From NCBI GenBank assembly GCA_004014935.1, contig CP025324.1, forward strand, positions 2,652,179 to 2,716,178: a DNA stretch of 64,000 nucleotides, read 5' to 3'. The stretch is from Saccharomycopsis malanga. Taxonomy: Eukaryota > Ascomycota > Saccharomycetes > Ascoideales > Saccharomycopsidaceae. Below the pieces are notes generated by a model. That model saw only the letters and a list, made by a program, of their open reading frames with translations, made no database searches and was not told where the DNA came from. Each line of letters begins with the position of its first letter. The first letter of the stretch is position 1. Below are positions 20,846 through 31,140 of the stretch, in pieces. The translations under genes were made by a program, and so were the position numbers.

Positions 20846-21572
20846 TCCAGTTGAAGATTAAAAATAAATGTTTCTATGGAGAAAAAAAAATGTCAGACAT
20901 ATCATCGTGTGATTGCTACATATTCTAACAACTAATGATTTTTTTCATGGAATCTCTCTGACTCCTATTGTCGCCTGGCTTGTTTTCAAACGAATCATAA
21001 GGTCAAACAGGCTGGTTTTCTTTTCTGTTATGTAATTTGTTTTTTCTTAGTTTTACATTTGTGCTTTTATCATGACGGTATTTTAATATATACAACTATC
21101 ATTTTTTATATTTTAAAGATTGCTAAGACTTTAGCGTGAATAAAAGAGTATTTAGTATTTATATAAAGAGTGAACTATGTAAAAAAGTAGTCAACCAAAA
21201 TTTAACAAAAAATTTAGGAAAGCTCCATTAAGCGTAACCAGTTTGAGTCATTTTTCCATAACAAAAGCTGATTTTACATTGAACTATTTGCTCAACCATG
21301 CCTAAAACATATATCGTATGCCTAAAGCTACATCACACTGGAAAACTTCATAAAAAACATAACTAACCGTCAAAGATATATTATTATAGTAATACCTTGC
21401 GAAATGTATTGTCATGCATGGCTATGCATAATGCACCGCAGGTATCACATGCCATACAACTTTTAATTTTCACGAAAAGTGTTGAGATGTGTTATTTCAG
21501 ACAACGATGAAAGGTAGACGCCAATAAAGCAATACGATAAACTATATTGCATTAAAAGAGCCGAGCGTTATA
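20846..21572. other. Intergenic between SSE1 and SEC66
   Basis: 3' flank of SSE1 and upstream flank of SEC66; AT-rich, no further gene seen. Confidence 0.4.
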
Positions 21573-22232
21573 ATGTCGGAGAGCTACAATACCACATATG
21601 AGTCTGGCTACAACCTGACGGATAATTCCACATTTTTTGATGCGGAAGAAGGGCCAAAGATCACTAAAATTTCAGTGTTCACACCATTAATATATGTTGC
21701 CATTATCTTGACAACTTTCATTATATTTTCCAAGATTTATAGAAAAAAGACATTGAACAAGCTTACTCACACCAAACCATTTTTCCCTCCAAACATCCAG
21801 AAACAGCTTTATTACGAGCTTGTGTTGTTGGATCCAAAGCCTAATGAAAAAGTTATCAAGGCTGCGCTTTTCAGATGGGCATCTGAATCCATCAGAAGAA
21901 CCATCAAATTGAAGGAGTCAGAGCCATACATGACGAAAATGTATCAAAACGGATCCATTGGTGACGACTTATGGACTCGGTTCACGCTCGCTCAAAAATT
22001 GGAAGAGTTGGAAATTCAAGAAATCGCTAGAGAAGTTGAAACCGTCAAAAAAGGTTGGGCACAAAAGTTTTTTCCATTATTACAAGAATTGGCTTTCAAC
22101 GAAGCTCTCAAGAGAAGGGTCTTGGCTATAGATAGCCTTAATGAGGAACAGTTGAAGCAATGGGGAGTCACCGAGGAGAGCCTCCGTAAGAAGTTATTGC
22201 AGAGACCAAATATCAAGTTGGATGTCAAATAA
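21573..22232 (+). CDS. SEC66: Sec66 (Sec71), subunit of the Sec62/63 translocation complex
   Basis: A 219-residue ER protein. A short lumenal N-terminus with N-X-S/T sites (NTT, NLT, NST) is followed by one membrane span (VFTPLIYVAIILTTFIIFSKIY). The cytosolic domain reads KPFFPPNIQKQLYYELV, conserved in Sec66, then ALFRWASESIRRTIKLKE. Sec66 with Sec72 and Sec63 supports post-translational protein import into the ER. S. cerevisiae Sec66 is 206 aa with the same topology. The start at 21573 gives MSESYNTTYESGYN. Confidence 0.93.
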   Translation: MSESYNTTYESGYNLTDNSTFFDAEEGPKITKISVFTPLIYVAIILTTFIIFSKIYRKKTLNKLTHTKPFFPPNIQKQLYYELVLLDPKPNEKVIKAALFRWASESIRRTIKLKESEPYMTKMYQNGSIGDDLWTRFTLAQKLEELEIQEIAREVETVKKGWAQKFFPLLQELAFNEALKRRVLAIDSLNEEQLKQWGVTEESLRKKLLQRPNIKLDVK

Positions 22233-22750
22233 TAGATTGGTTCTATACTTCCTGGTAGCGCATATATAGATAAGTAGCATGTCAGTTGATGAAGCAGGAT
22301 TTCACTCGACAGCATATTGGCTTTTCTTGTTTTAATGTATAATTAGTATACAGTTATATTTCGTCTGTAGTATGTTTATTTTTGGTGCTGCGTCATAGAA
22401 GCAGTGTTTTAGGCTACCTTTTCTCTTTACAGTTATCACTATACTTCAATTTCTAGGCGTCAACCATAATAATTGTTATTATGTTTGTTTTAAAATAAAT
22501 GGTGTAAACAATGTCAAAAATAGAAATTTAAGAAGAGAAAGTAGAGCAACAAAGCAAAACTAGAAAATAGGGTCATAGCAGTTGGCATTAAGATTAAAAA
22601 ATAATATAGAGGCTAGCAACAAAAAAATATGGACATAAAGAAAAAAGCTTTAAAAAGAAAAACAGCAAAATATGGAAAGCTTTTTCATTAGCAATGCAAC
22701 GTGAACAAATAAAATAAATATACAAAGATGTAGCTACTATGAAAACTTCA
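22233..22750. other. Intergenic between convergent SEC66 and FAB1
   Basis: Shared 3' flanks of two convergent genes; AT-rich, no feature found. Confidence 0.4.
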
Positions 22751-25700
22751 TCAGTTACCTGTTTGTGAAGTAGAAATGTGCCATGAGTCAGGAACAAGAA
22801 TGACATATTTGTCCATGGCAGCTCTAAATCTTGATTTGTATTCTTTAGGAGTAACAACAGTGGGTCTTTTACCACCTCCTCCAACAAAACCTTTCTCTTT
22901 GACCCAGCTTTCCAACTTTTTATCCCAGGTAAAGGTACGAACGTAATCTATCAAACCAGTAACAATTTCGTTGGTTTCTGAATCAATACCCACGACCAAA
23001 GAGTAGTCCATGACGTTCATTTTACTCAAAAATAACGTATCGTTCCAGAGAGAGGCCTTCAAAAGTTTTTTATCATGATATCTCATTAACAATGGAGAAT
23101 CAAACATGTAATCGACCATATTTTCATCCAACAAAACTTCATTTTCTTTGCCAGTCTGTTCTACGTGTCGATTTCTCATAGAGCCTTTCAAATCAAAAAT
23201 ACGCAAGTTCTTTCTATCTCGGAACAAATTTTCCATAATCACCACGTTCATCTTGAAATTTTTACCAGTAAGAGGGTTTTTAATTATTATTTGGTAAAAG
23301 CCAAAGATTCGTGCAATGACTGAGGGGAGATCACGGAATAAAGCTTGTGACATGTATTCGAAATAACTAGGTGCCATTTTCACAAATGAGCTCATTTCCG
23401 AATATGAGAGTTGCTTGATAATCAACCTATCATCTAGAGTTTTTAAGAATACTGATCCGCTTTTGCCTCCACTTGAATCCCATTTAATACACCTGCTTAG
23501 ACTCTGTACGAATTGATTTCCTAATCCACATTTTTCTCGCAATGCTTCGAATTGTTCTACAAAGAACACTTTACAAGACAAATGGGCAGCATCATCTACA
23601 AACTGGTATTTCAAATGGATTGCAGTGGGTTTTAACATTTGACTTTCCAAGAGCTGATTTTTGAGTCGATGATCGCTGTCACTAGTATCCAAGCTCAATT
23701 CATTAATGGTTTCTTCTTTCATTAAACTGACTTTGTGAGTATAGTCCTTAGAGTTGAGAGAAAATGCTATCAAGGAGCAAGGTTCGTCTTCTCTAATGAT
23801 GATATCAGAATCAGCAAAGACATGTTCGGAAGTTTCCAAAGGCGAATCAAGTGGTTGCCAAAGAGCTGACCGGTCAGCTAGTAACTTTTTGAACATCATG
23901 AACAACGGCTTTTTCTCATAATCTGACGGTCTTTCTTCCATTTGATACTGTGAATTGTTTTGTGTAGTAGAAGCGTCTTGCAGCAGAGATGGCTCATCGG
24001 TAGGAATTACTGATATTTCAGGGCTGGTAGATAAGTCATTTTTATCCGTATGTTCATCAGGTTCGCTAGGTTCGTTAGGCTTTGAGTTATGAGACATTTC
24101 AAGACTATCATGAGCCTCTCCAGATAAATCAAACGAATCTCTTCGATCATCATCATCAACAGCATCAATAACGTTCTTATACACCATTGGTTTAGAGGTG
24201 ATTGTGGGTATTGATCTATATTTGTTACTGTACAACTTTTTCTCCATTTCACGTTGTTCCTGGAGTTGTTTATTGAACTGTATTTGTAATTGATCAAAAT
24301 AATTTTTCAATTTGGAAACTTTAGGATAAACTTGTGGCAAATCTTTTTGGATAGGGCTTTTCAACAAGGGTGAAAGAGGACTTTTCATAGATGGGCTTTT
24401 CATCAGACTTGATTCAGAAGAATTGCCATTGGCAATCATGGCTTCCATCTGAGATATCTTTTCTCTTACTTTTGAATTAGAAAGCTTGAGTTTTGGCACC
24501 ATTGACACTTTGGTGGTGTACTTGGGTCGGCCATTATCTAAAGAAACAGCAGTATTAATAACGTCTTGTGGTTCTTGCAGTTCTTCTTTCACTGTTTGAT
24601 TATTGCTTTGGGCACGTTGCTTCGCCTCTTCATAAATCATGCTTTCAATCTCAGAAAATAACAAGTCTTCGTTGTCTAATAGTGTACCTTGTTCCTGATC
24701 ATTTGTTATTTCAACTGGCTGACCAAAAACTTTAAAAATCTCAAGCAAAGAACTTTTAGGAAACTCGGACAAGTAAGCCTTTTCAAAATTGGAGAAATTT
24801 CTGTTCCAATCAATACATAGTTCTTGCACATGTTTTAAGGCTACGTTTAATGCTATATAGTCAGTAGAAGGCGAAGATTCGAATGCTTCTTTTAGGGTTT
24901 TGAGAGCAGTAATTTTGTTTTCTTCAGCAAGTTCTACAAGAACGTTCTGATGACTCAAATCCAATTGTAATCCTTCAAGACGGCCTTGAATATTTTTGAA
25001 AAGAGATTCTATTTTTTGTTTGATGGTTTTATAGAAATCAATTTTGAGATTGATACTTTTCTCTACTTCCCAATTGATCTCTTTACTAGGAATCACAAGT
25101 TTAAGCAAGTCCACCTTATCATACTCGACTTTCAATGCCAACCCATTCAAACAGAAATAACGTATTCTATCATCTAAGGCATCATGACCGCATTCTTCGA
25201 AAGACACTTTCAAGGGAATAGACAAGAACGATAACTCTAGAAATTTTGCAAATGAAAACTTCCATGTGGTATTATCCATTGGTAAGGCTGGTGTCTTATG
25301 GCCGCATTTTTTACATGCGCTGAAAGTCAAAATTACATGGTCCAAATTCGTTATAGGAGATGCCATTTTTTCAACAGAAACCAAGAGCTTGCCTGTGTCA
25401 TGATAGTAAATTTTATGATGTTCAATAACCTTACTACCACATCCTTCCGGGCAAGGTTCGTTGGCACTTTTGATGGCTTGCTGTATATACTGGCCCAAGG
25501 TACAATCATTGTAATCCAAATAGAATTCAACTTGTAAAACTTTTGGGAAAAAACAAAACATTTGGTACTTGGTGTTGATAGTGGAATACGAAAAACAAAT
25601 ATTTTGGTGTGTTGAAACGTCTAAAAGGTTTGGTTGTGTGGAATAAAAAGTTTCCCAAAGTCTTGAGTAACGTTTGAATTGACTGTTTAATGCGCCATGT

Positions 25701-27493
25701 TTACCATTATATAAAAGTACAGCTATTTCCTTCTGCAACAGTTCAGAAAACTCAAAATCTTTTCTTATTGTAGATTGAGCAATGATTCGCTTACAATCTT
25801 GAACGGAGAATTCTAAGTGGTTGAATTGTTCGCCAAGCTTTGATATCTTGTGTTGGTAGAGCCTTGCGCATTGTAAGGAATAAGGTAGTGGAATAACTAC
25901 AGATGGAGAAATGGAATAAAGAGACTTGTAAAACGTTTGGACAAAGGTCTGGAAATACCCTTCAATCATTATGTCTTTCTTCCTGGATTCCATGCTATCC
26001 AATAAGGTGGTTTTATTGGTGGAAACGAAAAAATTACGGAAAAATTGGGTTTCCAATTTCAAATGGAACATGCAATATAATATAAACTCCGTTATGGTTT
26101 TGACTTTGGCTGTATTTTCTTGTTCATTGTCTCGTATCAAAATGGTGCCTCCCAAACTAGTGTTACAACCTGTGAAGAATGCTAAGGTCTTCACAAAATT
26201 CTTAAAAACAAAATTCTTCACAGCAAACTCTCTGCAAGTCCCAGAATTTGGATTGAATGTTAATCGTTCCATAGATGTAACGATATCTGCTCCAGTGAGC
26301 CTTGCTAAATGAGCAATTACTTGTGGTTTAACATTCAAAAGCACAGTAATGCCTGCATCATTGAGTAATTCTAGAGCATACCCACTTATGTTAGATCCAG
26401 CCACTAAAATATTAGGCTTTGCCTTTAACGAAAGTATTCGCTGTACTAGTTTGTTCAAATATTCCTTTTCTCTTGAAAGAAGTTGGTCCATACTCATAAA
26501 CTGATGTACTCCTTGTGAATATTCCAAAGGGAACTTGATGATCAAGATTTTTGGATTTTTTATATTAGACCTCATAGATTTGAGGGCTACATTCTTAGTG
26601 AAAACTAAGCCATTAACATACCGGCTGGTTTTTGGAGAAGACCCCAAGACTTCTTTGATTTTGATATACTCCGTAGTATCTAGATTTAAATCTTTGTTCT
26701 GATCAATATCTATTGGCTGGATCTCGCTTATCACACGAATCAATGCTTTAAGCCAAGCTTTTTTATTGGACACGGCCAATTGGGCCAATGATTGTTTGAG
26801 AAATTTTTCCAAATGGTATTTACTAAGCTGATTTAGATCTTTATAAATGCTATCTTCGAATGCACTATGTATACTATGATCTGCAAATGAAGCATTATGT
26901 TTGATTGATCTTATGGAAGTTGTATCGTCCGTAAGCGACGACTTGCTCAAAGTATTTCTTACTCTCTTTTGTTTCTTGTTTCGTTTCAAAGAAACAAATC
27001 CTTTTTCCCTCAGAGAACGTAGTTCATGTTTGAAGTCATTAGTATCCAGAATATCTCCCAAGTCCAACTGGGTTGATGCCACTTCCTGACCGGCGGCTTG
27101 CAAAGATATTGTAGGAATAAGACCTTCTCTTTGAGAAACATTAGAAAGATTTAAACCCATTGTATCATTTGCCAATGGATCATCATTCATACTCAATTCG
27201 TCATCCCCGTTTTGATCCTCTTCATCACTAGAATCCTCATAGTTGTAGGAAAGACACACCTTGCAAACTCTAATATTGGCATCATGATAGAATTCGTCGC
27301 CAGCAACCAATTCAGTGCATTTGCTACAAAAGATCTGGCCGCACAACCGACAATGATGCTTTCGTTTGAAGGTGGTAAATCGCTCTGCACAACCAAAACA
27401 TTCTGTAGAACTATCATCTTTCATCCAGTAGGCCTTGGATAACAATAAATTACCACGGTCCGGTGGAGCTTTCAGCAGAAAGAAGCGATACAT
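22751..27493 (-). CDS. FAB1: Phosphatidylinositol 3-phosphate 5-kinase, compact form
   Basis: A 1580-residue enzyme that makes PtdIns(3,5)P2 on the vacuole/endosome membrane. A FYVE finger lies almost at the N-terminus, with WMKDDSSTECFGC, the basic RKHHCRLCG and paired cysteines to ~residue 80. A TCP1/CCT-like domain follows at ~350-520 (ILVAGSNISGYALELL, NVKPQVIAHLARLTGADI). Next is the cysteine-rich CCR region with CPEGCGSK and CKKCGHKT. The PIPK catalytic domain is C-terminal: VVIMENLFRDRKNLRIFDLKG, MNVMDYSLVVGID and LIDYVRTFTWDKKLESWVK. Two TGA codons lie in frame upstream of the ATG, so the short N-terminus is real. S. cerevisiae Fab1 is ~2280 residues; the long disordered regions are reduced here. 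Confidence 0.95.
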   Translation of the reverse strand: MYRFFLLKAPPDRGNLLLSKAYWMKDDSSTECFGCAERFTTFKRKHHCRLCGQIFCSKCTELVAGDEFYHDANIRVCKVCLSYNYEDSSDEEDQNGDDELSMNDDPLANDTMGLNLSNVSQREGLIPTISLQAAGQEVASTQLDLGDILDTNDFKHELRSLREKGFVSLKRNKKQKRVRNTLSKSSLTDDTTSIRSIKHNASFADHSIHSAFEDSIYKDLNQLSKYHLEKFLKQSLAQLAVSNKKAWLKALIRVISEIQPIDIDQNKDLNLDTTEYIKIKEVLGSSPKTSRYVNGLVFTKNVALKSMRSNIKNPKILIIKFPLEYSQGVHQFMSMDQLLSREKEYLNKLVQRILSLKAKPNILVAGSNISGYALELLNDAGITVLLNVKPQVIAHLARLTGADIVTSMERLTFNPNSGTCREFAVKNFVFKNFVKTLAFFTGCNTSLGGTILIRDNEQENTAKVKTITEFILYCMFHLKLETQFFRNFFVSTNKTTLLDSMESRKKDIMIEGYFQTFVQTFYKSLYSISPSVVIPLPYSLQCARLYQHKISKLGEQFNHLEFSVQDCKRIIAQSTIRKDFEFSELLQKEIAVLLYNGKHGALNSQFKRYSRLWETFYSTQPNLLDVSTHQNICFSYSTINTKYQMFCFFPKVLQVEFYLDYNDCTLGQYIQQAIKSANEPCPEGCGSKVIEHHKIYYHDTGKLLVSVEKMASPITNLDHVILTFSACKKCGHKTPALPMDNTTWKFSFAKFLELSFLSIPLKVSFEECGHDALDDRIRYFCLNGLALKVEYDKVDLLKLVIPSKEINWEVEKSINLKIDFYKTIKQKIESLFKNIQGRLEGLQLDLSHQNVLVELAEENKITALKTLKEAFESSPSTDYIALNVALKHVQELCIDWNRNFSNFEKAYLSEFPKSSLLEIFKVFGQPVEITNDQEQGTLLDNEDLLFSEIESMIYEEAKQRAQSNNQTVKEELQEPQDVINTAVSLDNGRPKYTTKVSMVPKLKLSNSKVREKISQMEAMIANGNSSESSLMKSPSMKSPLSPLLKSPIQKDLPQVYPKVSKLKNYFDQLQIQFNKQLQEQREMEKKLYSNKYRSIPTITSKPMVYKNVIDAVDDDDRRDSFDLSGEAHDSLEMSHNSKPNEPSEPDEHTDKNDLSTSPEISVIPTDEPSLLQDASTTQNNSQYQMEERPSDYEKKPLFMMFKKLLADRSALWQPLDSPLETSEHVFADSDIIIREDEPCSLIAFSLNSKDYTHKVSLMKEETINELSLDTSDSDHRLKNQLLESQMLKPTAIHLKYQFVDDAAHLSCKVFFVEQFEALREKCGLGNQFVQSLSRCIKWDSSGGKSGSVFLKTLDDRLIIKQLSYSEMSSFVKMAPSYFEYMSQALFRDLPSVIARIFGFYQIIIKNPLTGKNFKMNVVIMENLFRDRKNLRIFDLKGSMRNRHVEQTGKENEVLLDENMVDYMFDSPLLMRYHDKKLLKASLWNDTLFLSKMNVMDYSLVVGIDSETNEIVTGLIDYVRTFTWDKKLESWVKEKGFVGGGGKRPTVVTPKEYKSRFRAAMDKYVILVPDSWHISTSQTGN

Positions 27494-27834
27494 TAGTGCT
27501 ATATGAACATCCTTTATTCATCAAAAGTGATCAACAGTTCCAGCTGCTGGAAATTGGGTTATATATAGTTTATCAGTCAAAAAATAAATAAATAAGATGA
27601 GATCATTTACTCCGCTTTAGATTTTTTAGTTTTCGCGATTTTCCGCGTTTTCTACACTCGTCCCATGCCCTTATAAATAATAAGATGTTATTATGCTTGA
27701 CTTGTTCTATTTAACAGGATATTTGACTCTGCAAAGTTCCAGAGTCTACATGCTAAATATGGTTTGCTTGTTACATTGTAAGCGGTGAGTATGTTTGATT
27801 GTGAAGGTATGATTTATAGATATGAAAAACTTTC

Positions 27835-27869
<35 letters not shown>

Positions 27870-28038
27870 ATTCTAAAAAATAACTGGTCGTTCTAGGTAT
27901 ATGATGTGGTGTCTAACAGAAAATCAAAATGTAAATATATAGTGTAGTAATATAATTTGAGGAGTTTGAAGAAGACTTCCCTCAAAAATGGTTGAATTCA
28001 TGAACAACAAAGGTAGTAAAATAGAACAAAAAAATACT
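27494..28038. promoter_or_regulatory. FAB1 upstream region with (TA)15 tract
   Basis: FAB1 promoter side, then a pure TA dinucleotide tract at 27838-27867. The right end is the 3' flank of the secreted-protein gene. No other gene is visible. Confidence 0.4.
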
Positions 28039-28743
28039 TCATAGAGAACCTTTTCCTTTGATTTTTCCTAAAATTTGTGAGCCAAGACTTGGTTTCGTTG
28101 TGATTATCCCAGCAACTTGTTGCTGTTGGGCCAATGCTTTTGCAGCTGCCTCCTGAGATGTTTTGAGAAACTTCAGATATTCTTTATTGTAAAGTTTCAT
28201 GAACGCATCAAAGCTTTTTCTCTCTGGGCTCCAATGCTTGTAACTGTAAGAGTGATATCTACTATTCACCTTTTGCAACATACCAGGCGCCTTTGACTTG
28301 GTCTTGAGCTCTTGCTTGGCAGCAGAGATGTAAGCGTTGAATAATGCTTTTTTGTTCATAGTGTTCATATTACTTTTGAATCCTTCGGCAATTTGCAGCT
28401 GTGCATTTCCTAGAATAGCACCAGCAACATTTCCTACACCTTTTCCAAAGTCAACGGCCATCGAAGCCCCAACGTTCTTAAACTCATTTAGAAGTCCTCT
28501 TTTTTCCAAGTACAAACTGACATCATCCTCCTTGGCAGAGAATAAGCCTTTTTTCCCAAAATCATTTACCAAGTCTCGTATAAATACCAAATTTGGATCA
28601 GGGGCCGGCGTGATAGTAGCTGTGCTTGATATAGAGCTAGAAGTAGATGTAATTGCACTTCTTGTGTGTGTTGCCAAAGGAACTGCTTTGGCAAAAGTGA
28701 CAATTGTTACAACCATCAGCACTAATTGCATTAAAAGAGCCAT
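28039..28743 (-). CDS. Secreted protein of unknown function with a Kex2-type KR site
   Basis: A 234-residue protein. The first ~20 residues (ALLMQLVLMVVTIVTFAKA) form a clear signal peptide. A short S/T-rich stretch follows, probably O-glycosylated, then IRDLVNDFGKKGLFSAKEDD. At ~residues 79-80 a dibasic site in YLEKR|GLLNEF fits Kex2 cleavage. The next ~45 residues are glycine/alanine-rich and could form a hydrophobic helix (VGASMAVDFGKGVGNVAGAI). The rest is basic, with SYSYKHWSPERKSFDAFMKL and a Q-rich run, ending KIKGKGSL. No GPI-type tail and no cysteines. I do not recognise a family. The next gene to the right also encodes a secreted protein, on the other strand. Confidence 0.7.
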   Translation of the reverse strand: MALLMQLVLMVVTIVTFAKAVPLATHTRSAITSTSSSISSTATITPAPDPNLVFIRDLVNDFGKKGLFSAKEDDVSLYLEKRGLLNEFKNVGASMAVDFGKGVGNVAGAILGNAQLQIAEGFKSNMNTMNKKALFNAYISAAKQELKTKSKAPGMLQKVNSRYHSYSYKHWSPERKSFDAFMKLYNKEYLKFLKTSQEAAAKALAQQQQVAGIITTKPSLGSQILGKIKGKGSL

Positions 28744-30282
28744 TTTATATGTCTATTCGAAGAATAAATCAAGCTTTAAAAAAGACGGCAATCGATACAT
28801 TTGCCAGTTCGTCATCTCTAACTATTCTTGTAATTTATTTGCATTATTCTGATTTTATATAAACCATTATTCTTCATTCGAAGGTTTGCTAAGCCATGTT
28901 CATAATTGTATGAGACCAACAGTCAGTAATACCCAGTAGTAAGTGACCTGTATAACCGGGACTCTGGGGCCCATGTATATGATATATTACCCGTGGTCCC
29001 TCTGGAAACGCAATAAAATACGTTATACGTCGTTGCTCCTCAGTGTAGTACTTTAGCTTCTAACTTTTAATTAAAAATTAGCACGAACCCAGTGAGTAAA
29101 GTAACAGAAAAAGAGGATTGATTGTAAAGCTTCCCACAGTCAAGTGGTGTGTGTTGTGAAAAATGTACAACAATAGAGGAGACAATATTATTAGATTAAC
29201 TCTATAGAACACTATATAGAATGATTACTACAAATCTATGTATTGTGTATTGGTTGATTATTACAAATCTATGTATTGTGAATTGGTTGATTACTACAAA
29301 TATATGTATTGTGTCATTTTTAGTACCAATTTTCGAGTCAATTTCCGCCAAGACAGAAAAGTCGATTCTAATATAGTTACGAACTAGAATGGTCTTATAC
29401 ATCAATCTGATCGAAACAGAATGATTTTCACTTTATAAGACTTAGAATGGTTGATGTGATTCTCTTTTATTGAACAAATCAAACTTTTTAAAACAAATCA
29501 CATTGAAAGAAACAAATTTTATCCATCAAACAGGAAAACCAAATTACACACTGTAAATGTCGGACGGAAGAAAAAGGGTGCCGAAACAACTGATGATCTT
29601 TATGGTCATACAAGTGATATGATGTCATAAGACAACTTTCAATTGAAAGTATGTCACGTTAGAACAGTAAAGCAAAAGAGACAAGCTGTAAATAGAATGT
29701 TTCTATTTATTGTTTCCAAGAATGTATACAATTTCGTCAGCCAAGAAATATTAAATGATGGGGTAAACTTGCAAGTCATACTTTGATACTCTATTTTGCG
29801 GTGTTTTTTTACAGTTTTCTGCTTATTTTTCACCACCTAGCACCTCCACGTTGAATGTTGACCGTTATATTTTTAACAACAAAGCGTAGCTTGCTGATGG
29901 TACGATTGTTAATTCTAGGCTCTGTATACACTTTGAGTAGGATTCGCTTGCGTGGTTCTCGTTTAATTTGCCCGCGGAATTGGAAAAACGTTAATTCCTG
30001 ACCTGCATATGGATAAAAATAGCATGGCTATTGACTGTTCCATAGTCACATCACCATCATCATGACATATCCAATAATATTGGCAAACAGAGCCGTTGCT
30101 GCGGATTGCTGTCTATAATTCATGTGTACAGCAATCTATTTATATTTTGTTTGTCAAGCTTTGAAATTCAAAAAACCATATAAATATCCAAGAGACGTCT
30201 CTTTTTTCAGCTTGATTAATCTGTTTATAATCATCAAATAAAACACAAACTACAAAATCAAATTAATATTTTCAATACCAAA
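28744..30282. promoter_or_regulatory. Intergenic between two divergent secreted-protein genes
   Basis: A 1.54 kb region that must hold both promoters. It includes the 33-bp tandem repeat listed separately. The ~100 bp before 30283 is A/C-rich leader-like sequence with TATAAATA at ~30179. No supported gene inside. Confidence 0.4.
29223..29313. repeat. 33-bp tandem repeat, 2.8 copies
   Basis: Three adjacent copies start at 29223, 29256 and 29289, each beginning GATTAYTACAAATMTATG. They differ by only a few substitutions and have an exact 33-bp period. Because 33 is a multiple of three, the minus-strand ORF through it (about 66 codons from an ATG) shows an 11-residue period (FVVINQFTIHR). I regard the ORF as a by-product of the repeat. 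Confidence 0.85.
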
Positions 30283-30753
30283 ATGAAATTCGCCTCCGCT
30301 TTGACTGCATTTGCTTTGGCTGGTTCTGCTCTTGCTCTTCCATTTGTTAAAAGAGAAGACTCCAAATCTTTTGCTCTTGTTACAATCCATTCTGGATCAA
30401 ACCTTCAGTATGCTCAAGTCAAGTCTGTTGACTCGCACCCTCATGTTTTTTCTGTTGGGGGAAACGAGGGTAAAGGTGTTGTTCTTACTTTGCAAAAAGA
30501 CTCATCTTTGAAAGCCTCTAATGGAAGAGGAATCAATGTCGACCCTCATACTGGTGAAGTAGGTTTAGTTGATCCATTTGGCAAAGAAAAACCTGCTCAA
30601 GGTTTTTCCATTAAAGAAAACAATTTGTACTACCAAGACAAACAAGCCTTTGTTGCTTGCCCTTCAGGAGATAACAAATATTCTTTGACTTACAACTCCA
30701 AGTGTCATGGTGGCATTGGCGTTAGCTTATACGTCGCTGAAGCTGACCATTGA
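30283..30753 (+). CDS. Secreted PhiA-like cell-wall protein
   Basis: A 156-residue protein. The signal peptide MKFASALTAFALAGSALA is followed by LPFVKR|EDSK, a probable Kex2 site that would release the mature protein at ~residue 25. The mature part resembles the fungal PhiA-type cell-wall protein family: INVDPHTGEVG, then QGFSIKENNLYY and FVACPSGDNKYSLTYNSKCHGG, with two cysteines spaced as in that family. No GPI-anchor signal is present, so a soluble or loosely wall-bound protein is likely. Family members are abundant secreted wall proteins of unclear mechanism. The match is from memory of the pattern, not an alignment. Confidence 0.72.
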   Translation: MKFASALTAFALAGSALALPFVKREDSKSFALVTIHSGSNLQYAQVKSVDSHPHVFSVGGNEGKGVVLTLQKDSSLKASNGRGINVDPHTGEVGLVDPFGKEKPAQGFSIKENNLYYQDKQAFVACPSGDNKYSLTYNSKCHGGIGVSLYVAEADH

Positions 30754-31140
30754 ATCAATGAAGTTCAGTTTGCATTAAAAATAAAACATTGAGCCAAGTG
30801 CTCTCATTTTGCTATTTCTCATTTACGTTCCTTTTTATTCTTACTCGTTTTGGACTAGTTCAGTGCTCAATTTTCATTATCAATTTTCTTTTGAAAATTT
30901 GGGCAATACTGAATAATTCGTTCTATTGAATTGCTATATAATCTTGTGCTAATTTCACGAAACAAAATCCTTCTTTTATATTATTTCAGACGCATTAGGT
31001 TGCAACGTAAGTTTGGAATGTTATCCAAAAACAGCAATTTGCAGAGGCGTAAATAATTTATCACTGATTATCAAATCCGATAACCGGAAAAGGGTGTGCA
31101 GATTAAACACACCCAGGATAAGCTATTTGAGCAATTGCAG
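30754..31140. other. Intergenic, convergent 3' ends
   Basis: 3' flanks of the PhiA-like gene and NMA1; nothing else recognisable. Confidence 0.4.
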
